A DNA stretch of 30,453 nt from JANXQG01 sp037147235 (GTDB lineage: Bacteria > Planctomycetota > Planctomycetia > Pirellulales > Thermoguttaceae), in NCBI GenBank assembly GCA_037147235.1, contig JBAWVO010000040.1, positions 1 through 30,453 on the forward strand, read 5' to 3'. This document shows positions 1-8,095 of the stretch, piece after piece (within the stretch, counting starts at the first letter, position 1; each line of letters opens with the position of its first letter). A program made the position numbers and the translations under genes. The notes beneath the pieces were generated by a model. The model was not told the origin of the DNA. It did no database searches and worked only from the letters and a program-made list of their open reading frames with translations.

Positions 1-54
1 AATTCTCAATTCTCAATTCTCAATTCTCAATTCTCAATTCTCAATTCTCAATTC
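1..54. repeat. 7-bp microsatellite (AATTCTC)7
   Basis: Seven perfect head-to-tail copies of AATTCTC fill positions 1-49, followed by a partial unit, AATTC, to 54. The array starts at the window edge, so its true length is unknown. It lies 38 bp upstream of the pseudouridine synthase start. Such arrays change length by polymerase slippage. An effect on the downstream gene is possible, but nothing in the sequence shows one. Confidence 0.95.
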
Positions 55-91
55 GTAAGTATTCTCGCTAGCTCGCCCCAACATCATTTAT

Positions 92-778
92 ATGCTCTCC
101 CCTGCCCTCGACGTCCTCTACGAAGACAACCATCTACTGGTGCTCAACAAGCCGGCCGGCTTGCCGACGATGGGTACGCCTGACGGTACGCCAACGCTAC
201 TGAGCGCGGCCAAGGACTACATTAAACAAAAGTATCAGAAGCCTGGGGACGTCTACCTGGGCATCATGAGTCGGCTGGATGCCCCCGTGACAGGTGTCAT
301 TCTTCTGGCCCGCACCTCCAAAGCTGCTGCACGGATGACCGAACAGTTTCGCACACATGCGGTCCAAAAGATCTACTGGGCACTCGTCGAAGGAGCCCCC
401 TATCCGGCTAATGGCAACTTAATCAATTGGGTAATCCATGACGAACGACACCGCTGCATGCATGTGGTTGACAGCACTTGTTCAGAGGCAAAGGAGGCAC
501 GCCTCACCTACTGCCTGCTTTCCAACGATAGCCGGATGTCGCTTTTGGAAGTCGAGTTGGAAACGGGTCGAAAGCACCAAATTCGGCTGCAAATGGCCCA
601 TCATGGGCACCCGGTAGTCGGCGACCGCAAGTACGGTAGCCAGTTGAAGTTCTCTTCCGGAATCGCACTTCACGCCCTGCGGCTAGTTGTCGCTCATCCG
701 ACCCGTGGGGAGACAATGCTCTTTGAAGCACCGCTACCGAAGTCGTGGCCGACAACACGCCTCAGGAATGGGACATAA
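92..778 (+). CDS. RluA-family RNA pseudouridine synthase
   Basis: This 228-aa protein should isomerise specific uridines in rRNA or tRNA to pseudouridine. The catalytic-loop motif SRLDAPVTG lies at residues 60-68, with D63 as the expected catalytic aspartate. The family motifs TGRKHQIR (158-165) and HPVVGDRKYG (173-182) follow in the correct order. There is no N-terminal S4 RNA-binding domain, so it belongs to the short S4-less RluA/TruC-like group; the exact RNA target cannot be read from the sequence. The ATG at 92 gives a normal N-terminus leading into the first beta strand (DVLYEDNHLLVLNKPAG). No Shine-Dalgarno is visible upstream. The gene converges on the minus-strand 72-aa gene with about 50 bp between them. 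Confidence 0.93.
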   Translation: MLSPALDVLYEDNHLLVLNKPAGLPTMGTPDGTPTLLSAAKDYIKQKYQKPGDVYLGIMSRLDAPVTGVILLARTSKAAARMTEQFRTHAVQKIYWALVEGAPYPANGNLINWVIHDERHRCMHVVDSTCSEAKEARLTYCLLSNDSRMSLLEVELETGRKHQIRLQMAHHGHPVVGDRKYGSQLKFSSGIALHALRLVVAHPTRGETMLFEAPLPKSWPTTRLRNGT

Positions 779-828
779 CGCCGTTGGCGTAGGGAATCAC
801 GCAAAGCTATTTAGAACTGGACAGCCTC

Positions 829-1047
829 TCACGGCTGTGGCAGGGTCGGCGTGGATGTTGCGGCGGGGTCGAGGTCGAGATCGTCTGGCGGAATCCAGGC
901 AACCTTGCCATCTCGCCAAACGACTAAAGGAAGCCCTTTCTGCTTGTGCTGCAAAACAGCATCGCGAACCGCCGCGTTCATGGCTGAGTCGATTGGGGTG
1001 CCCTCTCTGAACAGTTGTCTGATATTCCGATGTCTTTCATTTGCCAT
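829..1047 (-). CDS. Small 72-aa protein, putative partner of the zeta-like kinase
   Basis: I do not recognise a named family. The protein begins MANERHRNIRQLF and has a helical N-terminal half, then VVWRDGKVAWIPPDDL and an acidic, proline-rich tail. A longer frame runs upstream to 1125, but the ATG at 1047 is preferred: it is preceded on the minus strand by AGAGGGA at a suitable distance. Its first 11 bases (ATGGCAAATGA) contain the stop codon of the upstream zeta-like gene, so the two genes overlap by 11 bp and are probably translationally coupled. This tight overlap suggests a functional partner, possibly an antitoxin or regulator of the kinase. That role is inferred from context only. Confidence 0.7.
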   Translation of the reverse strand: MANERHRNIRQLFREGTPIDSAMNAAVRDAVLQHKQKGLPLVVWRDGKVAWIPPDDLDLDPAATSTPTLPQP

Positions 1048-1626
1048 GAGAATTGTCCCTCTTAAGTTGTTCCCAGAGACTCGTGTCCACGATATGCTGA
1101 GCCGTGGATTCCGTGCCTTCGGCAATCAACCGCGATCTCTCTCCATGTGAATTATCGTATACTCGCCATTTCGTGGCAAGCGGCATATACAGCCGAAAAA
1201 AGTTTCGCAAACCCGCCTCATAGCGGCGACGAATTGTTTCCTCCGACACGTTGTGTCCACCCATGCGGACACGGTCGGCAACCCGAGCGATAGCCAAATC
1301 AGCACTGGGCAACCATAGAAACACAAGGTGAAAATCGTAGCCATCCCGAACCAATCGCGATGCGCAAGCGAACGCCCGGCCAGCGTTGTCTCAAAGGCGA
1401 AGGTCCGCCGCTGATCGGCCAACTGCCGCAATCGCGAAAGCATGATCGCACCGGCTTCCAGGGCCACCAGCTCTGGGCCGAAGGCAGCGAGTCCTTGCGC
1501 GATCGTGTCGGCATTGACAAATTCAACTACCCCGAGTACACTTGGAAGCAACCTGGGTGCTGCTGTTGTTTTGCCCGAACCATTCGGACCAGCCAGCACG
1601 ATCATCGTGGGATGCTCGTTTGCCAT
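1037..1626 (-). pseudogene. Zeta-toxin/AAA-type P-loop kinase gene, frameshifted
   Basis: The first part (ATG at 1626, with GGAGAG about 9 bp upstream on the minus strand) encodes a Walker A motif, AGPNGSGKTT, at residues 12-21. It also has NADTIAQGL (D40 is a likely catalytic base) and FETTLAGRS, all typical of zeta-toxin-like small-molecule or nucleotide-sugar kinases. After HRDW the homology continues in another frame as VRDGYDFHLVFLWLPSADLA, then RVRMGGHNVSEETIRRRY and RVYDNS, up to the stop at 1037. Restoring one base near 1345-1357 would give a continuous protein of about 196 aa, a normal length for this group. As written, the first frame runs on to 1126 as nonsense. It is either an inactivated toxin-like gene or a one-base sequencing error. 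The 72-aa partner overlaps its 3' end. Confidence 0.85.
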
Positions 1627-1693
1627 CTGCTCTCCAATTATAGATTTTCAAAACGGCTGAGTGTTCATTCATTTCCGTTGCGGAAAATAAAAT

Positions 1694-1719
1694 GGTGGGA
1701 CTCGCTGCGCTGGCCCACC
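1694..1719. repeat. Palindromic intergenic element between the zeta-like gene and gltD
   Basis: GGTGGG (1694-1699) pairs with CCCACC (1714-1719) around a G+C-rich centre, in the 118-bp gap upstream of the zeta-like gene and downstream of gltD. The wording (GGTGGG, CTCGCTGCGCTGG, CCCACCCTACG) resembles other GGTGGGC/GCCCACC elements in this window. It could act as a terminator-like hairpin after gltD, but no clean T-run follows. Confidence 0.5.
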
Positions 1720-1744
1720 CTACGCATCTTCAGGAAAGCACGCC

Positions 1745-3169
1745 CTACTTCCACAGCCACTTATCGACAGCGGCGGCCATGATGCGGCCCTGGTTGATGG
1801 CATGAACCACGAGCGATGCCCCGCGAACGGTATCGCCTGCGGCAAAAACGCCCGGCACGGTCGACATCCAATTATCGACGACAACATTGCCGCGGTTGTC
1901 AATCTTCACGCCCAACTCTTCCAGCAAGCCGCTTCGCACGACATGCAGGAAGCCCATGGCAATCAGCACGAGATCCGCATTCAGCACGAACTCGGTCCCG
2001 AGAATCTCCTTCATTTCCCATCCCTTGGCACCGGGGAGCCAATTGACCTCGATCCCGAATAACTCGCGGACCTGCCCGTCGTCACCCCGGAGTTCCTTGG
2101 TCAGAGCGCTCCAGCGGCGCTCGCAACCTTCTTCTTGAGATGAAGAAGTGCGCATGATTCTCGGCCACTGCGGCCAGAGAGTCTCGATGTTGCTGTCATT
2201 GGGCGGTTTGGGCAGGATTTCCAACTGAGTCACCGAAATGGCGCCCTGGCGGATGGAGGTACCGACGCAGTCGCTGCCCGTATCGCCACCGCCGATCACG
2301 ATCACATGCTTACCCTTGGCGGTAAGCACGCTCCCCGCGCCAGCGGGCTGATCATCGCCAGCCACGCGTCGGTTTTGCTGGCTGAGGAAGTCCATGGCAA
2401 GATGCACGCCATGCAGGTTGGCTCCGGTCACGTTCAGCGGCCGTGCTTGACCTGCACCCATGCAGAGGCAAACCGCATCGAACTGCTTGCGCAACTCAGC
2501 GACCGTCAGGTCACGGCCGACCTCCACTCCCGGCTGAAACCGCACACCCTCCCGGGACATCTGCTCTAGTCGGCGGTCGATGACGGTCTTTTCAAGTTTG
2601 AAGTCAGGAATTCCATAGCGCATCAGGCCGCCGATGCGGTCGTCTTTTTCAAAGACCACCGTCTCGTGACCGGCCCGATTGGCCTGCTGGGCAGCCGCCA
2701 AGCCGGCAGGGCCGGAGCCAATGATTGCCACCCGCTTGCCTGTCCGCGTGATTGGTAGGATAGGCTCGACCCACCCCTCACGGAAGGCCCGTTCGGCGAT
2801 TTGAAACTCGATCTGCTTGATAGTCACCGCGCGATCGTTGAACGCCAGCGTACAAGCCGCTTCGCACGGAGCAGGACAGATCCGGCCGGTGATTTCGGGG
2901 AAGTTGTTCGTCGAGTGCAGGTTTGCGGCCGCTGCTTGCCACTTGCCGCGATAGACAAAATCATTAAACTCCGGGATGCGGTTCTTCACCGGGCATCCGA
3001 TACCGTGACAAAATGGAACTCCGCAATCCATGCAACGCGCAGCCTGCTCGTTGAGCACGTTGTTGATGAGCGGCTGATCGATTTCATACCAGTCCTTGAT
3101 CCGTTCCGAAACTGGACGGTGGGGAATTTCTGCACGAGTAAACTGCTTGAAGCCTGTGGGATTGCCCAT
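1745..3169 (-). CDS. gltD: Glutamate synthase (NADPH) small subunit
   Basis: This 474-aa iron-sulfur flavoprotein supplies electrons from NADPH to the GltB subunit for making glutamate from glutamine and 2-oxoglutarate. The N-terminal cluster region has C46, C49, C54 and C59 (CMDCGVPFCHGIGC), followed by C98, C102 and C106 (CPAPCEAAC). The FAD-binding Rossmann motif is VAIIGSGPAGLAAA (about 147-160). A second dinucleotide motif, VIVIGGGDTGSDC, marks the NADPH site, and the C-terminal GVFAAGDTVRG closes the FAD domain. Length and motif order are normal. It is the second gene of a gltB-gltD operon, starting 83 bp after the gltB stop. The intercistronic gap holds a hairpin that may set the expression ratio of the two subunits. 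Confidence 0.97.
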   Translation of the reverse strand: MGNPTGFKQFTRAEIPHRPVSERIKDWYEIDQPLINNVLNEQAARCMDCGVPFCHGIGCPVKNRIPEFNDFVYRGKWQAAAANLHSTNNFPEITGRICPAPCEAACTLAFNDRAVTIKQIEFQIAERAFREGWVEPILPITRTGKRVAIIGSGPAGLAAAQQANRAGHETVVFEKDDRIGGLMRYGIPDFKLEKTVIDRRLEQMSREGVRFQPGVEVGRDLTVAELRKQFDAVCLCMGAGQARPLNVTGANLHGVHLAMDFLSQQNRRVAGDDQPAGAGSVLTAKGKHVIVIGGGDTGSDCVGTSIRQGAISVTQLEILPKPPNDSNIETLWPQWPRIMRTSSSQEEGCERRWSALTKELRGDDGQVRELFGIEVNWLPGAKGWEMKEILGTEFVLNADLVLIAMGFLHVVRSGLLEELGVKIDNRGNVVVDNWMSTVPGVFAAGDTVRGASLVVHAINQGRIMAAAVDKWLWK

Positions 3170-3215
3170 GGATGGCTCTTGGGGATAGCGTAAGGTTGGG
3201 TTGTGTTGGGTGGCG

Positions 3216-3241
3216 GGAGGTTGGGCTAAAGCCCACCCTCC
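3216..3241. repeat. Intercistronic hairpin between gltB and gltD
   Basis: A 12-bp arm (3216-3227) and its partner (3230-3241) pair at 11 of 12 positions around a 2-base AA centre; the core is TGGGCT-AA-AGCCCA. It occupies about a third of the 83-bp gap between gltB and gltD. It could slow RNA decay, give partial termination, or simply be a copy of a dispersed GGTGGGC/GCCCACC-type element. No U-tract follows in the direction of transcription. Confidence 0.6.
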
Positions 3242-3252
3242 AAGTTCGTCTT

Positions 3253-6200
3253 TTACCGGAACACCTCTTCGGTCGTGGCGGCGCCCTCGCTCTTAACCTG
3301 CTCGCGTTCGCGGAGGCGGAGCAAAGCCTTGCGGTAGTCGATCGGCATGACCTTGACGAATCGGCCCGACATTTCCCGCCAGCGATCGAGGATCATCTTG
3401 GCTTGCAGGCTTCCGGTCCAGCGGAAATGGCGTCGGATGAGGTCTTGCAGTAAATTGAGGTCCTCGTCGAGGTGAACGGGTTCGAGGTCGACCATGTCGA
3501 GGTTACAGAGCGTATCGAACAACTGGTGGTCATCGAGCACATAGGCGATGCCGCCGCTCATTCCGGCCGCGAAGTTGCGGCCCGTGCGGCCGAGCACCAC
3601 CACGATGCCGCCGGTCATGTATTCGCAGCCGTGGTCGCCAACACCCTCGACCACCGCGGTCGCGCCGCTATTGCGGACGGCAAACCGCTCGCCGGTGAGA
3701 CCATTGACAAAGACCTCGCCGCTGGTCGCTCCGTAGAGCAATGTGTTACCGACAATGACGTTTTCCTTGGGATCGAACGGCGAACCCGGCGGGGTCTGCA
3801 CGATGATCCGTCCGCCCGAAAGACCCTTGCCCAGGTAGTCGTTGGCATCACCGATGAGCTTCATCGTCACGCCTTTGGCCAGGAAGGCACCGAAGCTCTG
3901 ACCGGCCGAGCCGGTGAAGGTTAGGTCGAAGGTGCCGTCGGGCAGTCCTTTGCCGCCATGGAGCTTGACAATGCGGTTGCTGAGAATCGCGCCCACTGTG
4001 CGGTGGACGTTGCGAATCGGCATTTTCAGGTGCGTGCGATTGCCTTCTGCCAAGGCCGGACCGAGTTGCTCGATGATCGTCCAGTCCAGGTGTTCCTTGT
4101 GCATGTCGCTCTGGGGCCGCATGCGACGCAGTGGGCAGCCGTTGGACTGATCCGGCTTCATGAAGACGGCCGAGAAGTCCAGCCCCTTGGCCTTCCAGTG
4201 ATGAATGGCTTTATTCATACTGAGTCGCTCGACGCGGCCGACCATGTCATCGAATTTTCGGAAGCCCAATTCGGCCATGAGACGGCGGATATCCTCGGCC
4301 ACGAAGGTGAGGAAACGGATGACATACTCGGCCTGACCGTGGAATCGCTTCCGCAAATCGGGATCTTGCGTGGCAATGCCCACGGGGCAGGTGCCGAGGT
4401 GGCACTTCCGCATGAGCATGCAGCCGAGCGTAACCAAGGCGGATGTGCCGAAGCCAAATCGCTCGGCACCCAACAGAGCACCGATCACCACATCGCGGCC
4501 GGTCCGCATCTGGCCGTCGCACTGCACGAGGACGCGGTCACGGAGACCGTTCAAGACCAGCGTCTGCTGGGTCTCGGCCAGGCCGAGTTCCCAGGGAGTG
4601 CCGACATGCTTGATCGACGATAGAGGGCTGGCACCGGTACCGCCATCATGGCCGCTGATGAGCACTTCGTCGGCGTAGCCCTTGGCCACACCCGCAGCCA
4701 CCGTGCCAACGCCGACTTCGGAGACCAACTTCACCGAAACCATTCCACCGGGGTTGGCACACTTGAGGTCGTAGATCAACTGGGCCAGGTCTTCGATGGA
4801 GTAAATGTCGTGGTGTGGCGGCGGCGAGATCAACGAAACGCCGGGCGTGGAGTGCCGCAGCCGCGCGATCTCGTCGGTCACTTTGTAGCCGGGCAACTGG
4901 CCGCCTTCGCCCGGCTTGGCGCCCTGGGCCATCTTGATCTGCAAAATCTTGGCGTTCGCCAGATACTCGATCGTGACGCCGAAACGACCGCTGGCCACCT
5001 GCTTGATGCCGCAATTGAGCGAATCGCCGTTTGGGAGGGACTTGTAGCGAGCCGGATCCTCGCCGCCTTCGCCCGTGTTCGCGTTGCCGCCCAGTCGGTT
5101 CATGGCGATGGCGAGCGTCTGGTGGGCCTCGGCACTGATCGAGCCGTGCGACATGGCACCCGTATTGAAACGCTTGACGATCTCGCTGGCAGGCTCGACT
5201 TCCTCCAAGGGCACCGGCGCACTCGGCACGAACTCGAACATGCCGCGGAGCGTGCATAGCTCCGTGGCCTGCTCATTCACCGCCTTGGCAAACTCGTCGA
5301 ACAACCGCGGATCGTTTTTCAACACGGCATGTTGCAGGGTGGTGATGGTCGTCGGATTCCAAAGGTGCCGCTCGCCATCCAGCCGGAATTGATACTCGCC
5401 GCCATGATCGAGATCCAATGACCCCGCCTCGCGGCGGCCAAAGCCAGAGCGGTGTCGGGCCAGGGCTTCGCGGGCGATGACTTCCAGATCGGCCCCTCCG
5501 ATGCGCGAGGCCGTGCCTTGAAAGTACTTATTCACGAACTCGCGATTCAGGCCGACGGCCTCGAACTGCTGGGCGGAGTGGTAGCTTCGCAGGGTCGAGA
5601 TGCCCATCTTGGACATCGTCTTCAAAATACCCTTCTTCACCCCGGAGATGTAGTGGTCGATGAGGTGTTCGATCGGCTCATCTTCCGGCAGGTCGCCGTC
5701 GGCCAGCAGCTTGTAAATGCCTTCAAAAGCCATGTAGGGATTGATGGCGTTGGCTCCGTAGCCGCAAAGCATGCAGAAGTGCATCACCTCGCGAGGCTCG
5801 CCGCTTTCGACGACGATGCCTACTTCGCTCCGCAGTCGCCGCTCCAACAAGCCGTGGTGCAGCGCCGAAGTGGCCAGCAAGCTGGGGATGGCAACGTGCT
5901 TGGGCGAAATGTCCCGGTCGCTGAGGATCAGCAGCGAGGCCCCGTCCTGGATGGCCCGCTCGGCCCCATCGACCAGTTCGGCCAACGCCTCGGCCAGATG
6001 CTTGCCGGGATCCTCTTCGCTGCAACTGAACAAGGCCGGAAGCACGGCCACCTTGAAGTCGTTCCGTTTCACCGCACGCAGACGATGGATGTCCTCATTC
6101 GTGAGAACGGGGTGCGGCAACTGAAGCTGCTTGCAATGCTCGGGCGTTTCGTCAAGCAAGTTCCTCGCCTTGCCGGTGAAGGCCAACAGCGACATCACCA

Positions 6201-7806
6201 ACCCTTCCCGCAACGGATCAATCGGCGGATTGGTCACCTGAGCAAACAACTGTTTGAAGTAGTTGAACAACAGCTTCGGCCGATCGGAGAGCACGGCCAA
6301 CGGCGTGTCGGTGCCCATCGAGCCGACGGGTTCCTGGCCATTGGCAGCCATCGGACCGACAATCATTTGCAGCTCTTCCCGCGTGTAGCCAAAGGCCCGC
6401 AGACGCTGCGACAACTTGTCGGGATCAACCTCGGCCGGTTGGGCCGGCTGGAATAGTCCACGGAGTTCGATGCGGTTCTCCAGCCAGCGGCGATAGGGCT
6501 TCTGTCGGGCGATCTTCCCCTTGATTTCATTGTCTTCGACAATGCGGCCTTCCTCGGTATCGACCAAGAACATGCGGCCCGGCTGCAAGCGGCCCTTGCG
6601 CTCGATCTGCTCCGGTGGGAACTCGATCACCCCCACTTCGCTGGCAAGCACCACAAGGCCCTCGGTCGTGACCACATAGCGGCTGGGGCGCAGGCCATTG
6701 CGATCGAGGGTGCCGCCCACCAGTCGGCCGTCGGTAAAGACCATTGCCGCCGGTCCGTCCCAAGGTTCGAGGATTGCGCCGTGGTATTCGTAAAAGGCTT
6801 GCTTGTCGAGCGAGATGTGGTAACCTGGCCCAAAGGCCTCGGGAATCATCATCATCAGCGAGTGCGGCGCAGAACGGCCAGCGCGGACCAAGAGTTCCAT
6901 GCAGTTGTCGAAGCAGGCCGAATCGCTCCCGCCCGGCTCGACGATGGGGAAGAGGTTTGAAAGATCCTTGCCCAAGGCCGGACAGGCCATCGTCTTTTCG
7001 TAGCCTTTGAGGCGGTTGAGGTTTCCACGCAGCGTATTGATTTCCCCGTTGTGGGCGATCATGCGAAAAGGCTGCGCCAATCGCCAACTTGGGAACGTAT
7101 TCGTGCTATACCGCTGGTGAACCACCGCCAAGGCGGTCATCATGCCGGGATCGGCCAGGTCAGGATAGTAGTCGAAAAGCTGCGGTGCCAGGAACATTCC
7201 CTTGTAAACAATCGTCTTGCACGAAAGCGAGGGAATGTAAAAGGCGTCCGGCGTAATGCCCAGGTCAACCCGCGCCCTCCGCTCGGCCCGCTTGCGGGCA
7301 CGAAACAGACGCCGCTCAAGTTGCTCGCCGGTCAGGCCGTTACTGCCAACAAAGATCTGGCGGATAATCGGTTCCGCGCTGCGGGCAATGTTGCCCAAAG
7401 TACGGTTGTCACAGGGCACGTCGCGCCAACCAAGCACGGTCAGGCCTTCGTTTTCCAGCGACTGGGCCAGGACTTCTTCACACGTGCCGCGGACAGCAGC
7501 ATCGCAGGGCAAGAAAAGGATACCGGCACCGTAGTGTCCGGCGGGGGGTAATTCAAACCCCAGGCGATCAGCCTCGGCGGCAAAGAACTCGTGCGGGATT
7601 TGCATGAGGATGCCCGCCCCATCCCCCGTCGATTCGTCGGCCCCCGAGGCACCGCGATGCTGTAGATTCAAGAGGATCTGCTTGGCATGATCGACAATTT
7701 TGTGGCTCTTTGTGCCGGCAATATCAACCACGGCACCTATACCACAGGCGTCATGCTCAAACTGGGGATCATATAAACCGCGTGCCGTTGGCGCGTTTTG
7801 CATCAT
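3253..7806 (-). CDS. gltB: Glutamate synthase large subunit
   Basis: This 1517-aa subunit takes the amide nitrogen from glutamine and channels it to 2-oxoglutarate, giving two glutamates. The N-terminal class II glutamine amidotransferase domain needs a processed N-terminal cysteine; the likely one is C21 in HDACGIGAV, so a propeptide of about 20 residues would be cleaved. The central and FMN-binding synthase domains follow, with SGHDGGTGASPLSSIKHVG and the 3Fe-4S cysteines C1129, C1135 and C1140 (CMLMRKCHLGTC). The C-terminal glutamate-synthase beta-helix contains repeats such as GGIVVVLGRTGRNFAAGMSG. The protein is full length. With gltD just downstream, this is an NADPH-type enzyme rather than a stand-alone ferredoxin type. 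Two adjacent ATG codons (7806 and 7803) could start it. A promoter candidate lies about 95 bp upstream. Confidence 0.97.
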   Translation of the reverse strand: MMQNAPTARGLYDPQFEHDACGIGAVVDIAGTKSHKIVDHAKQILLNLQHRGASGADESTGDGAGILMQIPHEFFAAEADRLGFELPPAGHYGAGILFLPCDAAVRGTCEEVLAQSLENEGLTVLGWRDVPCDNRTLGNIARSAEPIIRQIFVGSNGLTGEQLERRLFRARKRAERRARVDLGITPDAFYIPSLSCKTIVYKGMFLAPQLFDYYPDLADPGMMTALAVVHQRYSTNTFPSWRLAQPFRMIAHNGEINTLRGNLNRLKGYEKTMACPALGKDLSNLFPIVEPGGSDSACFDNCMELLVRAGRSAPHSLMMMIPEAFGPGYHISLDKQAFYEYHGAILEPWDGPAAMVFTDGRLVGGTLDRNGLRPSRYVVTTEGLVVLASEVGVIEFPPEQIERKGRLQPGRMFLVDTEEGRIVEDNEIKGKIARQKPYRRWLENRIELRGLFQPAQPAEVDPDKLSQRLRAFGYTREELQMIVGPMAANGQEPVGSMGTDTPLAVLSDRPKLLFNYFKQLFAQVTNPPIDPLREGLVMSLLAFTGKARNLLDETPEHCKQLQLPHPVLTNEDIHRLRAVKRNDFKVAVLPALFSCSEEDPGKHLAEALAELVDGAERAIQDGASLLILSDRDISPKHVAIPSLLATSALHHGLLERRLRSEVGIVVESGEPREVMHFCMLCGYGANAINPYMAFEGIYKLLADGDLPEDEPIEHLIDHYISGVKKGILKTMSKMGISTLRSYHSAQQFEAVGLNREFVNKYFQGTASRIGGADLEVIAREALARHRSGFGRREAGSLDLDHGGEYQFRLDGERHLWNPTTITTLQHAVLKNDPRLFDEFAKAVNEQATELCTLRGMFEFVPSAPVPLEEVEPASEIVKRFNTGAMSHGSISAEAHQTLAIAMNRLGGNANTGEGGEDPARYKSLPNGDSLNCGIKQVASGRFGVTIEYLANAKILQIKMAQGAKPGEGGQLPGYKVTDEIARLRHSTPGVSLISPPPHHDIYSIEDLAQLIYDLKCANPGGMVSVKLVSEVGVGTVAAGVAKGYADEVLISGHDGGTGASPLSSIKHVGTPWELGLAETQQTLVLNGLRDRVLVQCDGQMRTGRDVVIGALLGAERFGFGTSALVTLGCMLMRKCHLGTCPVGIATQDPDLRKRFHGQAEYVIRFLTFVAEDIRRLMAELGFRKFDDMVGRVERLSMNKAIHHWKAKGLDFSAVFMKPDQSNGCPLRRMRPQSDMHKEHLDWTIIEQLGPALAEGNRTHLKMPIRNVHRTVGAILSNRIVKLHGGKGLPDGTFDLTFTGSAGQSFGAFLAKGVTMKLIGDANDYLGKGLSGGRIIVQTPPGSPFDPKENVIVGNTLLYGATSGEVFVNGLTGERFAVRNSGATAVVEGVGDHGCEYMTGGIVVVLGRTGRNFAAGMSGGIAYVLDDHQLFDTLCNLDMVDLEPVHLDEDLNLLQDLIRRHFRWTGSLQAKMILDRWREMSGRFVKVMPIDYRKALLRLREREQVKSEGAATTEEVFR

Positions 7807-7899
7807 GGAACGACTCTTGCCTTCTTAAACCGCAAACACCCCACCAACACGGGGAGTGTGGCGAAATTTACGGTGTGAGTTACCTGCTTGCCTAATTCA

Positions 7900-7927
7900 A
7901 TGGTAACATTAGAATGACTTATGTCAA
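7900..7927 (-). promoter_or_regulatory. Candidate sigma70-type promoter of gltB-gltD
   Basis: On the minus strand a perfect -35 box TTGACA (7927-7922) is followed after 16 bp by TACCAT (7905-7900), a 4/6 match to the -10 consensus. Transcription would begin around 7893, leaving a leader of about 85 nt before the gltB ATG. This is the best promoter-like match in the 289-bp gap between gltB and the PfkB kinase. The rest of the gap is A+T-rich and holds one 12-bp perfect palindrome, ACTGCTAGCAGT (8070-8081), just beyond the end of the sugar-kinase gene. Confidence 0.4.
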
Positions 7928-8095
7928 GAGCTTCCTAAAATTAGAATTAAAGATAATGGATCTTCCGGTTCCGAGTACGGAATGCGAATAATTGGAGTTG
8001 GCCATTTGCGCAACCCACCATTTCCCGGCCAGTTCGCTCCACGCACCCTACAACCTAAAACCCGCTGTCACTGCTAGCAGTTGGCAAGGTTATGA

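Noticed and set aside
778..790. ACGCC-GTT-GGCGT hairpin at the pseudouridine synthase stop.
   Set aside because: A 5-bp stem with no T-run is too weak to call a terminator.
5452..6456. A 334-codon plus-strand frame opposite gltB.
   Set aside because: It is an antisense shadow of strongly conserved GltB coding sequence in a G+C-rich codon frame. The same holds for the long plus-strand frames at 3958-4623 and 4648-5259.
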